From contig JACBWW010000051.1 in assembly GCA_020086605.1 (NCBI GenBank), positions 1,196,097 through 1,260,096 of the forward strand: a stretch of 64,000 nt of DNA, written 5' to 3'. The stretch is from Lanius collurio. Its lineage: Eukaryota > Chordata > Aves > Passeriformes > Laniidae. The notes beneath the pieces are model-generated. The model did not search any database. It saw only the letters and a list, made by a program, of their open reading frames with translations, and was not told the DNA's origin. This document shows positions 13,084 to 25,618 of this stretch, piece by piece. Both the position numbers and the translations under genes were made by a program. Within the stretch, counting starts at the first letter, position 1. Each line of letters starts with the position of its first letter.

Positions 13084-15012
13084 TCATTTATAACTTACTT
13101 TATAGAGAAATAAGAGCCAGATCTGGGGCACAAAACTACATAGTGCTGATATCCCACAAGGATAATTGTCCCTAAACCCCTGGAAGCTCCTGTTTCCAAC
13201 TGATTTTTGTGTATTTTCAACACTTGTGACCTTGGGGGGGAAAAAAATCAAGACATTGATACTTGTCAAACCTCAGCTTAACTGACCCATTTGAATTTTA
13301 ATAAGGAAAAGGATGCCTTAGAGGGGAAAGACATCAATAATCTATGTAGGCATGTGACCACAAAGCCTCCTGGAAAAAATACAGAGAACTCAACCAGAGC
13401 TGTTTGCTCCTCAGTGAGTTCTACTTAGAATTAAAAAACTCAGTGTTAAACTCCCTAATACCAGAACACTTTTAGGCTCCTCCTTTTAATCAGCTTCTTG
13501 AAGCACAAATAGAGCCTAAGAAAAAATTAACACTTGTCAGTGCTTTCCCCTTCCTGTGTGCTCCCTCTTCATGAGAAACCTTTAATTAATGTTTCAGTGC
13601 TACTCCACACCTCGCCACCAAAAGTGACCTGTGCCCCTTTTCTCTGGCAACACAACTCACAAAGCTCAAACCAGACCGAAAGCTCTGCAATGGAGCTTTG
13701 GCATCAGTTCTAATTTAGTTATAGTGAATAGTGAAAATACATGGAAATAATCAATGTATATCTGCAGTACTCCACTAATACATAGTCCATATGGTTGAGT
13801 GTATCAATCAATACATGGAACGAATTTAAACTGCCGTTAAAAAAACAAAATCAGTTTTTCTTCAAAAGTATAACATGAAAACCAACTACAAACCTAGGAA
13901 AATAACTGGTTTTCACCAATTTGCTCTGTGTGAAAAACTCCTGGATTTCTCTGATTTATACTGTCAAAGCAACATAGATGATTTATTCATAATAAAAATA
14001 TTGAGAAAAGTGAGTGTATTTTGCCTGGATAGTTCAAATACCAATAGTCAAAAGTCAGTATTTCAAAGTTGTTAGATCTGATTTTGAGTTAACATTTAAC
14101 ATTTGGAATATATTTTAGCCATGAATAAATGGTGAACTACTGAAGGGTAAGGCTATGAAATGTTCCTTCCTCCCCAAAATATAAACTTTCAAATGTCTAA
14201 TAAGAAAAATCAACCTGATTTGAACAAAAAAAAAATTTGCATGCAGATTATCACTCTTCCCTCTGGACTCTCCTTGACTTTAGATTTGTCACAATCATCT
14301 TCAGAAAATAAATGTAATGGGATGTTCTGCTGCCTCACCAGAATACACCTGGCAAAACTGTGCATAAAAGCTGCAGGGCTTTGTTTCAAGAGGTGACCCC
14401 AGCTCGTCTCAAGGGCATTGCACTTAGCTGTAAAAGCAAGTTTAAATAATATTTATAAATAAGAACTCAGAAACTTAGTTATAAAACGTTCAGTAGTGTG
14501 TTTGTTGATAGGATTATTATAAGAGGTTAAATACTGTCAACATGCAGAAATGAATGGAGTATTTTCATATCATTAAGTGGAAGAAGACAAATAATCCATC
14601 AGACCACACAGCAAACATTGCATTCAGAAAAAAAATGTTCAGAAAAATGTTTAATTAGGGAATAAATTACAAATGCCTGAATTATTTGTTTAGTTTGTGA
14701 CCTTTCAAGCATCACTCATTCATTATCATACTACCCTCCAAACTGAGACTAAGCAAATACCAACTGCTCCAAAACTTTTAAAACATTACATGTATTATTA
14801 AACCTTCCAGTGTTAGGGAACTGCCAAAGCTAAATGGTTTTATTTGGAGAACAGATTATAGCAATAAAAATTGCTATAAAAGTCAAGTTTGGGGAAGAGT
14901 TAGATGCATGAGTAGTTTAGCAAACTTGCTAAAGAAATTACTATACATTCACAGTTTTTCTGTGCCCTACACAGGGCCTGAATGCCACATTACTTGCTTT
15001 CATGTTTCCATC
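13084..15012. other. No gene seen; unique AT-rich DNA
   Basis: No gene or repeat is recognised. The segment contains a G7/A run near 13233-13247 and an A9 run near 14226. Open frames are short (under 80 codons) and resemble nothing known. Confidence 0.6.
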
Positions 15013-16079
15013 TGTCGTGGTTTGGCACTGGCCAAATGCCAGGCACCCACGAGAGTCACCCATGCACCCTCCCCTGCCACAGCTGGGCAGAGGAGAGGAA
15101 AAAATTAATGGAGGGTTCATGAGTTGTGATAAGGACCAGGAGAAAACACTTCAAGGGCAAAGCAGGCTTGGCTTAGAAGTACAAAGTGAATTTTTTGCTA
15201 ACGAAATCAGAGAAGGATAATGAGAAGTAAAAGAAGCCCTTAAAAACACCTTTCTTCCCCAATCCCTCCCTCCTTCCCACCGACAGTGCAGGGAGACAGG
15301 GCCTGGGGGTTTGGTCAGTTCAGCACTGAGGTTTCCTTCCGCTGCTCTGGGAGAGTCCCAGAGTCTCAGGAGTCCTTCCCCTGCTGCACAGTGGGGTCTC
15401 TTCCCACAGGAGACAGCTCTCCCTCAACTTCTCCTGCACAGTTCCAATGTTCTGAGCAGCAAACCTCCCCAAACTGCTGCAGCCTGAGACCCTCCCACAG
15501 GCAAAGAGTGCAAAACTGCTGTGCCGTGGGTCCCTTTCCCAGGGTGCAGCCCTCCCAGGACAGGCTGCTCCAGCCTGGGAGCAGGGCTCGCTCTCTCCAC
15601 TGGGTCTCCCACTGGATCACAGCCTCCTCCAGGCATCCACCCACTCCAGCACGGGCACCTCCCCAGGGGCTGTGGGTGCATCTCTGCCTCCCCCATGGAT
15701 CCCCAGGGGCTGCAGGGGCACAGCTGCTTCACCATGGCCATCACCACGGCCTGCAGAGGCATCTTGGCTCCGGGGCCTGGAGCACCTCCTGCCCCTCCTT
15801 CTTCACTGACCTTGGTGTCTCCCTCACGTTCTCACCTCCTCCTCTTCTCTGGCTGCAATTAAGGCTGCCCCCACTTTGGTTTGAGTTTTGTCTTAAATAT
15901 GTTATCACAGAGGTTTTACCAGCCTCTCTCATTGGCCCAGCTTTGGCCAGCAGCGTGTCCATCTTCAGAGCCATCAGGGATCAGCTCTGTTGGACATGGT
16001 GGAAGCTTCCCAGCAGCTTCACACAGAAGCCACCTCTGTGGCCCTCCGCTACAAAAAGCCAGGCCCTGCAAAACCAACA
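15013..16079 (-). mobile_element. Solo LTR of an avian endogenous retrovirus, minus sense
   Basis: On the plus strand the block starts TGTCGTGGTTT and ends at CAAAACCAACA, so read on the minus strand it is TGTTGGTTTTG to AAACCACGACA. These are near-inverted TG/CA termini typical of an LTR. The minus sense is set by a CCAAT box at 15931-15935 and a TATA-like CATATTTA at 15895-15902. It shares the stretch CCTCTGTGAT then ATATTTAAG with the LTR at 46.8 kb, so the two belong to related families. CCATC flanks it at 15008-15012 and 16082-16086, a plausible 5-bp target duplication offset by two bases on the right. No internal retroviral genes adjoin it, and no canonical AATAAA is visible. The antisense (plus) strand has a 267-codon open frame at 15286-16089 that resembles no protein; I regard it as a by-product of GC-rich LTR sequence. 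Confidence 0.75.
15895..15935 (-). promoter_or_regulatory. LTR promoter: CCAAT box and TATA-like box
   Basis: Read on the minus strand, CCAAT (complement of ATTGG at 15931-15935) is followed about 30 bp later by CATATTTAAG (about 15893-15902). Order and spacing match the U3 promoter of the related plus-sense LTR at 46.8 kb. Confidence 0.6.
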
Positions 16080-16086
16080 TGCCATC

Positions 16087-17174
16087 TGACACTGATCTGA
16101 TGGTTTACTGTCTGTTCACGCTTTTTCAGACTATCACCGTATTTGACCAAATTCCAGAGAAAGTTGCTAAAAACATGGACAGAACTTTAAGAACACCCAG
16201 CATATCATTTTTACTTAAAACAGCCTTCCTTATTTAGATTCTCAAATGAATCATTAGTGCCTCTGTTTAGTTTAACCAATGCTGAAACAAATAAAGGCTC
16301 AACTCATCTCTTAAAAAAGCTACTGGCCACAATAACGGTACCAATTTAAACTAAGACAAACAGAACACAAATCTTAATCAGACTGTAGCAGAGTAGTCTT
16401 CAAAATAATACAGCTCTTGCCCACAACGAGATATCATTGCTATTCTTTTATCTTTCATTTCCTTCTGCTGGTAACAAATTCCTGTAAGGAAACCTGGCTG
16501 CACTAAATTTTGCACTATTTCGTATTTAGACAGCTTGGTTCCCTTTATTCTAAGCAGATGATTGATTCACTTCTACACAGTCTGTTACTCAACAGCCACA
16601 CACCTACGTTGAGATCCTCTAATATGCTTATGAATTAGTCATTATTCACACACCTTCCTTCAAGAACAAAAAGGTAACTGCCAGCACAGGAGGGTTAGAT
16701 CCACACTGAACAACCCACAAAGCACTCTTCCTAAGAATTGCAAATTGCCATATAGCAGTTGAGGATCAAATAAAATTTAAGTTTTATTTATAAAATTTGA
16801 TTACACCAGTACTATGGGTTTTTTATGCTATTCCCCAGTCTTGAATCCACTGAAAAATACTCCTCAGGCTCAAATACAAGCTTCAAATCATATAGCCATA
16901 AAAACAGGCAATATTTGTAATACAAGATAAAACCAAATTGCCCTTAAAAATCCCACAGCATTTTCCACAGAATTGAAACTGTTAGCTCTAATGTACTGGC
17001 CACGATCCAGTCTGGGTAATTACATTCTCTTACCTGAATTTCCCTTACAGTTATTCAATTTCACCACCTGTCCTAAAATACTGTGAACAGTTAAGTGAAT
17101 TCTGTTCCTGGTGCTAGAAAACTGATATAAAGCTTTCTGTTTCAGCCAAGTTTCATAGGAAAAAAAACCTCTCT
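16087..17174. other. No gene seen
   Basis: This is unique AT-rich DNA between the 15 kb LTR and a microsatellite. Nothing is recognised in it. Confidence 0.6.
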
Positions 17175-17252
17175 ATATACACACATACATAAATATACAT
17201 ATATATATATATGTGTGTGTGTGTGTGAGTGTACATATACAAATATGTGTGT
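17175..17252. repeat. Compound TA/CA/TG microsatellite with inverted symmetry
   Basis: A CA/TA-rich left arm (ATACACACATACATA) runs into (TA)n near 17200-17212 and then (TG)8 near 17213-17226, with a further TATGTGTG at the right edge. The ACACAC-type left side can pair with the GTGTGT-type right side. Confidence 0.85.
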
Positions 17253-20200
17253 TTTGCTGACCTCAAAGCAGTCATCTACAATTTTTCTCTGATTCCACAG
17301 GCTTCCTTAAATGTATATCTGTCACCCTGCCAAAAGAAAAGGGAAAGCCTTCATGTCAGATCCACCAGCCAGATTGTCTTAAAGACAGGAAATCATGGTA
17401 TCAGTCTCAGGTCTCCAAGGCCATAAGATATGATCCATTGTCTAGCAGCCTGTTTTGGAAAAAGGAGTTTGAAATTGGGAGATTTCCAGTTTTTGCAACA
17501 AGTGGAAGACCTGAGATTGGGGAAATAACTTCAGTAAAGTTGAAATGCCACTGTAGGCACATGGACTTGTATTCACTAACTTCACTGAAAGTCTGGGAAA
17601 CATTTTCCATTCAAAATGTATTTACAAAGCATGGCTGGGGCTTGTGGGGCTGCCAGGGCAGCTGCCTTCTGTATGTCCTGGTCACTAAGGTACTTGGAAG
17701 AAGTTGGGTTTCTCCCCCTCCATTCACCCACTCCCTGCCATGTGTACACACAGCCAAACAGATCCTGATTCAATCCTGCTGATCAGATACCCAGTTTTTT
17801 ACAAATTCTCATTACTAATCAGCACAATCAGGATTTGGTCTCATTAGGCTGCTGCATTTCATCCCAAAGCTGTCTACTGATTAATTGTGTATGTCAAATA
17901 AGGTGAGGTTTCTAAGGAAACACTGTAATTTCTATTAAATCAGTTGATGCAATTAAAAAATATTCATGCTTCTGAGACTATAAACCCATCAAGTTCATTC
18001 ATTCTTAAGTACAGACTGTAATGTTTCTGTATCCTATTTTAACCTACAATCTCTAAGGAAAAAGTGATGTAAGGAGCTGGGTCAATTTTGCTATTACACT
18101 AGGGCTGTCATCCAAATTGCTCATTCAAAAATACTGTCACATCCCTCACAGGTATCCTTATTGCCTACAGGCATTCCAGGCTTTTGAGAGGGCCTTGCCT
18201 CTCTAGAAAACAAGCAGAGGCATCCAAGAGCCAAGTTGAAAATTACAGCCTCCATCTAGGGAACAAGGTCTGGGAGGATTATTCTGGCATACCTAGCTGG
18301 AGAGGCAGTTATTAAATTTGTAAAGAAATTAAATCTGTAGAGAAAATCCAGACTAGAGTTCAGATTTGAAATCTGATGGTGGAGAGCTGATCAACAGGTT
18401 CAGGCCTGAATAGATACCTGTGGCTATAAACTTATTTATAGATCAAAATCAGAACTGAAGGATACTGCTCCCCCATCTTAATGTGCATACTTTTATTTTA
18501 AACTTTCCAATTTAAAAGTCCAAGATAATAACAACTAAAAATATTCAGCATTCATAAGAATATGAGAAGTTATCATTTTCCTTCTCTGCAAGAAAATCAC
18601 GACTCCATGATCCCTCATATATACCACAACAATAAGTTATAAAACAGATGTTTTACTTTTTGTAAAGTTATTAATAAACAATCTGATATTCATTATGGAC
18701 ACAACCACCTCTTTTAACCTAAACAATATCTAGTCCATGAATGTGCATATAATGACACATACACATTTTACTCTGTTAGCTTTCAAGCCATTTCCTAAAA
18801 TTTCATGAAGAACTGAATTAAACTTTCATAAAGCCCAACTTACTTTAGCAATGCTACAAGAAAAAAAAATTGGACTTTTATGATCTGTAAGACAGAAGGA
18901 TTTGACATTAAATGGAAGCATTGCAGAAAGACTAAAATAAACAATAGTGAGGAGCACAAATAATATGGCCTGATCAGCTCCAAAGTTCATCATTGTAAAT
19001 CCACTTAATTAGAGATAGAACTGTTGAAGAATGGCTAGAAGAGCAAGGACATAGCTCCCCAGAAAAGCAGTACAAGCAATCCTCTTGTCAAATGGATATG
19101 ACCAGGCCTTGAGCCACAGCACAAACTGCTGGCCATGCTGCCAAGGAAGTGGGCATGCAGGAAGGAGGAAGTATGTGCAGAGAGAATGAGAAAGAACCTT
19201 GGCCTGTAAATCACAAGAGAGGTGGCTTTGTTTTTAAAACCTTTTCTATGTACCAATGAAAATGTGACAAGTATGCAGAAGCTTTGCATAGTGTATAAAA
19301 GCAGAGAAGTAGCCAGAATACACTGAAGCTTCCTTACCAATCATACTGATTGAGTTGCTTGTCTTCCCTCGTTGGCCACATAGAACTACACTACTCATTG
19401 AGCTATTTAGTTACTGATACACCTCTGATTTGCTTTACTCCTAATGATGTCACATTTCTGCTCATAACGAGGTGCAGTTTTTCCCAAAAATTGGAAGTCT
19501 TCAGTCAAAGCACCTGAAGTGAAGAAAACTCACTTCACACAGACAGCTTTAAAACAATCCATGCAAAGACAATATTTTTACAAATGATTCTGATTTGAAC
19601 CTTGGTAATTTGCAAACTTGCTTATGGCTGGTAAATCCTGATGGAGTCATGAAAAAGCAGAAAACCAACAAGAAATCAAGAAAAGGACAAGTAATAAGGA
19701 ACAGGCTGACCTAGAACTAAATGATGAATTGGCCTCTGAAGCATTTTAAGAGCGAAATATAATAACGCTTTTAGGTTTCATTTCCCCCACCCCTCAAGGC
19801 CTGTAATATCTCCTCATTAAGTAGTGCAGCTGAGGAACAGACTCAGCTCTGTTACTCCCAGACAGAAGTGTATGTGACATAAGGAATCAATATGTGCACC
19901 AGAACCCGTCTTTCTCCAAAGTACTCATGCCAGAAAGAAATGGTCTGAGCCAATGTACTGCAATTCATACATAAATTTTCTAAATGAAGAGTCTGTAACT
20001 TCAATTTCCAAAAATCACTGCAGAATACTAAGTTCATTGCAAGTATCTGCAGAGATTCACTTTCTTCCTCTTCTTTTAAGAAAATTTCCTACCTTAAAAC
20101 CATTAAACTTTAACAGCCTGTTTTGACAAGGGCAGAAAGCAAAGGGAATAGATCACTTGTCTGCAACAACATAAAACAGTGTCCTAGGGATGTATAAAGG

Positions 20201-20306
20201 CCAGTTGTCTGAAATGTCTCAGATAACACGCAAGCCACTTTCTATCTTGAGACTGGCAAATGGCTCTTCCCTGTTTTGACACTCATATGGCAGGTGTTTA
20301 TAGTGG
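17253..20306. other. No gene seen; unique AT-rich DNA
   Basis: No gene is recognised. A 17-bp tandem duplication lies at 18312-18345 (TTAAATTTGTAAAGAAA then TTAAATCTGTAGAGAAA). Open frames are at most about 114 codons (17438-17782, plus) and show no domain. Two other frames overlap this stretch on the opposite strand, as expected for chance openings. Confidence 0.6.
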
Positions 20307-20339
20307 ATTTTTCCCCCCCTCTTTTTTTTTTTTTTTTTT
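20307..20339. repeat. Poly-pyrimidine run (T-C7-T18)
   Basis: The run goes TTTTTT, seven C, then C and about eighteen T. On the minus strand it reads as a long A run ending in G. It could be a retroposon poly(A) tail on the minus strand, but the sequence upstream on that strand (20340 onward) is not recognisable as a gene copy. Confidence 0.8.
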
Positions 20340-23300
20340 AAACCTCCAGTATAAAGCAGAAATTTTATTTCAGCTGTGTTTGCATCATTAGCTTGCTGGC
20401 AATCATAGAAGCCTAAATTATCCAGGCAAGCAGTTTCATTTATCGAGACCTCTTGCCGGAAAAGAGCAGCAATCAAATCAGTCAGCCCAAATTATCACTG
20501 ACATTAACAAAGGGCTCTAGGATCATTCTAAGAAATTACTTTCTCCTATTATGGAGCTGATTATGTTGTAGATGCCTCTGCCGCATCACAGCACAAAATG
20601 TAGTTTAAAATAAAAATGTTTATAAGAGCATGTAATTTTCATTGCCACTGTTTGTTATAGTCAATCTTTTATTAAGGGATGCTAAATATGCATTATATTT
20701 GTAAGGGTACGTGTGCACCAAGTGTATAAAAGTAGTAATGGCTACAATAGCTTGTGCTTCCTTCAGCCAAGCAGCTCTGTGAAGGTGGGAAAGCAGCAGC
20801 CAGGTCCCTCTCTGAGGGTGAAGCCAAGAAAGCTCTACAGATTATTGCTCTGTGGCACTGCAGGACTGAGGTTCTTCTCAGAGGCCACATGATTGAGTTT
20901 TCAGCTGTTCCCAGGCAGTGGGGATTTCTCACTCATCTTTAGTGCCTTCTGCTCAACTTCTCTGAGATCTTTTTCGAGCCAAATCTAACTTAGAATGTCT
21001 TCGTTTGAAAGCACAGAGGGCTTACATGGGGGAGGAAGATACTGTGAGTTCTCCATGCTTCCTATCGATCAAGTGTGAAGGAGGAGGAAAAAAAGGAGGC
21101 ATCTTCACACCCTCAGTAATCAGCAAAGTTCTATCTGAAAGTAAAAGAAAAGCCTCCAGCTCTTAAATTTAACAACTATTATTTTGTAATTTACGACCTA
21201 AAGGACACTGCTGTTTCTCCAGTGGTAAGGTAACAGGTTCTGTATTCACAGCTCACTGATACAGCACACAAAACCAAACCAACAAAATATTATCAAAAAT
21301 TTTAAAAGTGCTTCATAATTATTTCAACTGTAAAAAAAATGCACATAAAGCTAGAGCTGTCAAATGGATAAGGGAAAAATTAGAAGAGAGGAAAATGTAT
21401 TCCAGCTTCAAAAAGAATATTTAAAAAATCCTACTGGGAACAAAAACTTATTTAAAGCTAGAAAAATAGCTTCTACTGAAATCAACCCATAAAACACAGG
21501 ACCTGGGATTTTTTCCCCCCCAGGTAAAAACAATGAGCAAGAACAGCAGCTTTGTGGTTAAAGAGAAAGACATTTCTGGTTCAGGGCCCAGCTATGCCAC
21601 AGGCACAATACCTTACCTAAAATTATAGGCTTGCAATGCAAACACATTTTTACCAGACACGTAAATCTGGACAAAATGACAAATATAATTAACAGCTTAA
21701 AATGCACCACAATCGAGTGAGAACTCCTAATTGTTGGTTTTAAGCTCAAAATTAGTAAATATGTAAGATTGCAGTATAACTGGTGAAGGCACAATATTGA
21801 AGGCTGACATTGATTTTAGACATCCCTACCCTGCATTTGCTAGACAAGTTTCCTGCACACCCAATGGTATGAAATCAGTTATTACATATTCTCCTCTCCA
21901 GTTGCATGCTATTAAATACATTTTCCTGCATAAAGACTCAGGCATATTGTGTCAACAGTTTTCAGATGTTGTTTGCAGTTCCTTTTCCCAAAATGTGTGT
22001 TCTACTTCTAGACAGGCAGATTAAATTCCAGCCAAATATGGCTCATATACAGTTAGAATTAGAGAATCATGTGTAGATTGATTTGACAGATTACATTGGT
22101 TTCTGGATCCCTCAGTATCTCCCAAACCGACCTCCATAAATCAGTGTCTTGTAAATCTTGCTCTGACAGCTCCCTTTCTAGTACATTATGTCCTATATAC
22201 TCAAATCACTGTAGGGTCACAGCAAAATCACTGATTCATTGGGACATATATTTTACAAATAAAGTGATCATGAGCCTCTGTCCCCAAACTGAGTTTAGGT
22301 TAAAGAGCAGACCATGAGACCAGACTTAATTTACCTTATCTGGCTCAGCACCAGTATCTGCTTCCTTTCACCCACTGAGCTGGGTTCCCACAGGTGTAAG
22401 GCACACTGGAGATCAGAAATGGCAACCATCCCTCACCATGCTATTCCTTTGATTTGGAAATGACACTCAGGGGAAGATGCAGACTTTAAATTCTTAGATC
22501 TGGTGAGCTATGTCAAAGACACAGAGGCATCACACATTCAAGAAAAGCAGAGTTGTTCAGTGATATTCATCATGTTGTCTGGAAAAGAGCTGAAAAGCAG
22601 AAGTACAAGAAAACCTCTCCTATAGATACCACAGCAGGTTCATTTGTAGGGACACTGTAGCATTTACTGATATTGTCTTTTAATCAGTATAAACAGGTTC
22701 ACTTATTGCAGCTCCCTTCTGAACCGAGACAGAAGGTAAAAGCTGATCTCAGTGACCCACAAATCCTCTTTTTCACCTTTGCAAGTCTTTGGCCATTGTA
22801 CAAATAAGTTTATTTAGTCTACATGAGTCTCCACAGAAAATTCACAATGTATGACATTCTAAAAAATCCCCATCAAGTCAAAAAGGCATTACTGGGTTAT
22901 TTTGTCTGTCTTGTAAGTTTTTTTTTCACTGTTATATCCCCACAAATCCCAAACTCACTAGCACTAAAAGAAATTGAATATTCTGAAGAAGAGAAAAAAT
23001 GCTGTCAGACTATCATTTTTTTAATGATCTTCCATCTTGAGAGAAAGATTTAGTCAGCTAATTCTTTTCTCCCCTCCTCCCCTCCCCCTTTAAAATTAAA
23101 CTTGGTGTGATTCTTAAACATATTCTGCAAAGAATCCACTTGGTTCTTTAATCTCTCCAGAAAGAATATGTTGCATATGAACATTTCTCCTGCTTACTCC
23201 TTCCTTGCCAAAGGGCATATAATTGTGTCTTTAAAGTGAAAATATGATGCATACCTCTACTGGAATATTACAGGCATAGATATACTTGAATCTAAAAATG

Positions 23301-25180
23301 CTTTCTTATTTTTTTACAGCAAGGTTTGTACCCGGGTTTCCCTGAAATTCAGATTTAAAGTTATTCTTCTGTTTTCTCTGTAGCTTAATAAACATGTTTT
23401 TGGCACTGAAAAGTCTTTAGCTGTACAAAGGGAGGGCACCATCTAAGAGCAACCTTAGAAGCATTCTTGCAAGAAGCAGGAAATCTTTTTCTAAACTTAA
23501 ACAGAAAGCAGAGAAAATAATCGAAATCTTAAACCTTTATATAATCTATTCTAAAAAGTAAAAATACTGTTAATTGGAAAAAGCTTTTGACATTTTTTAG
23601 TTGGTTTTTATTCCTACCAAACTTCAGAGAAAAATGGGTTTTATTAGGAAGTTTCAACTGAGCAAAGGTTCTTAATGACAAGTTTTAAATTTTATAGTCC
23701 CTCCTGTGAATAAATTGAAGAAAATATTTCAAAGCTATGTTATCATTCAGTTTTATCTTTTAAAGGAAAGAAGTAAGTTAAAAATGCAACAAAGAGTCAT
23801 CTCTTCTAAATCCTACTAAGAAATCTGAGGAGACTGCCTGTCTGCCTAAAAAACTTAGCAGGGACAACTCAGTCCCACCCTCCTGCTCAAACACGACAAC
23901 ACACATCTCAGAGCCAAATATAAGCTTTCTTCTTTAATTTCAGGTTTTTAATGAAGGCTAATCCTTTGCTCTCCATCTCTTCTCTTCTTCCTTCAGCAGA
24001 AGCATACATTGACTAACAAAACCTCTAACCAGCACAAGTCTCACAACTTGTAAGACAAACCTGCATGGAAAAAAAAATGAGGGACAAACTTGGTAAAGAT
24101 GCAGATCTTCCTTTTTGGAAGAATTTTCATAGAAACATTAAAGATGATCATATGTGCAAGACAACCTTCTATAAACTGAAATTGACTGAATTAATACAGT
24201 TGTATCTTTCACTAATATGCAATTACAATCAAAGTAAACATTTTGAATTACTGGAAATATTTCCAGCAGTTTCTAAAAGGCATTGAAGAACATACTGCAA
24301 ACAAAGAACCTGAAAGGGATATTCCTGAAATCCTATTTCAGAACAGTTTCTCTACCTGGGAGAAAAGACTAAAGGAGACAAAGTCACCACCACAAATATG
24401 TACCTTTGTTGCTGTATTGAGTGAAGAAATAGGCTTTAGTATTTGATTCTTATCCTTTGCATGGTTAGCTGAGCTGAACTCCCCTGTCTCAAGTGTGTAT
24501 TTTACTGCAGAGGATCTTGGTTTAATTAGTCTCAGGTCACAAAATGTGCCACTTTAAAAACCCATCTGAAGAGCAGGCACTCATGGCAAAGCAAAGTAGT
24601 TGAACACAAGATTTCTTTTAAATAAAACATGACTTTACATGTCAAGTACACTAAAAGTGTTTGTCTTTGAGTGGCAGAACATGACACAAAACCCTCAAGA
24701 AATTATTCACTGAACAGAGCAACAACCAACTGCTCAAAATTTCAGTCAAAGCACAAAGTAAGCTTAGATGTTTTAAAATCATCTTCTCTCAAGATAATTT
24801 ACATGACACTTTTTATATGGTGAGGCAGTTAAAGTAAGTTTCTCTTGCTTGTTCCTTCTTATTAAGAGTTACTTTTAGTTATATCAAAATGAAAATAACT
24901 CTAAAATTATGCTAGTTCCCTCTGAGTACTTTTACTCAACAAGCAGTAGTAGATTAGGCTGTTCTGCAAATCAGTTACGAGTTATTCAGGTTTTAAACCT
25001 TTATAAAAGCCTAACACAGATTTTCTGTTTCTAATCAAAACCCAAAATTCCAAGTGACTTAGGTTCTTGCAAAGAAACACTCAGATACTGCTGGAAAATA
25101 CAAACGAAAATCAAGAAACACCCTATTTTACTGGCAGGTATTGCTCCCAAGTTATTCACCCCAGTGTTTTTATATTGGCA
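20340..25180. other. No gene seen; unique AT-rich DNA
   Basis: Nothing is recognised apart from the pyrimidine tract at 23063-23090, listed separately. Open frames are all under 90 codons. ATG-rich frames at 24065-24286 and 24243-24446 overlap each other in different frames and carry no motif I know. Confidence 0.6.
23063..23090 (-). other. C/T tract; possible G-quadruplex on the minus strand
   Basis: The plus strand reads TCTTTTCTCCCCTCCTCCCC followed by TCCCCCTT. The minus strand therefore carries four closely spaced G runs (5, 4, 2 and 4 G) separated by single A bases. One run has only two G, so a stable three-layer quadruplex would need a bulge; a two-layer form is possible. Confidence 0.4.
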
Positions 25181-25184
25181 CTAG
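25181..25184. repeat. Left target-site duplication (CTAG)
   Basis: CTAG here matches the CTAG immediately right of the LTR at 25615-25618. A 4-bp match alone is weak, but it abuts both ends of an exact inverted terminal repeat. Confidence 0.65.
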
Positions 25185-25614
25185 TGATGCCATGATGATT
25201 TTTTTGCCTTTCCTTTTACACCTTTTTACAACTTCAGTGCTTTTTGCCTACATTCTTGGACTTGCTTGTCAAGCTAAGAGACTAAACACATTAGAAGTTT
25301 CATAGTTAGGGATCAAAATGTCCTAAACACCAGGTCCTCTCCAGAACACATTTTGTAAACTAAGATAGAACCATCTAGGGGAGAGTTCCTTGGGGAGAGG
25401 GGCTCACTTGAGCCTCTCATTGGGGAATTTTTGATAGATATGCTAATTAATAAGACCTATAATGTTATAGGAGATCTTTTGTGGGAGGTGCATTGTGGTG
25501 CCTTCGACCTGGATGTGTGCACCTAAGGATCCTTAAAATAAGTACCAAGGTAAAATCCCTTTTTCCCTTCTAACTGTGTTGGACTCCTGATTTGAAGACC
25601 AGGAAAAGGCATCA
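25185..25614 (+). mobile_element. Solo LTR, plus sense, with perfect 7-bp termini and CTAG target duplication
   Basis: The element starts TGATGCC and ends GGCATCA, an exact 7-bp inverted terminal repeat with the TG...CA ends of an LTR. It is flanked directly by CTAG at 25181-25184 and 25615-25618. The 4-bp duplication points towards a gammaretrovirus-like (ERV1) integrase; ERVL and ERVK elements usually give 5 and 6 bp. The right part (GCCTTCGACCTGGATGTG, AAAATAAG near 25536, then AAAATCCCTTTTTCCC and a short GA-rich end) resembles the R/U5 portion of bird LTRs as I remember them. The length is 430 bp. No internal region or second LTR is present, so it is solo. I see no strong TATA box. Confidence 0.75.
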
Positions 25615-25618
25615 CTAG

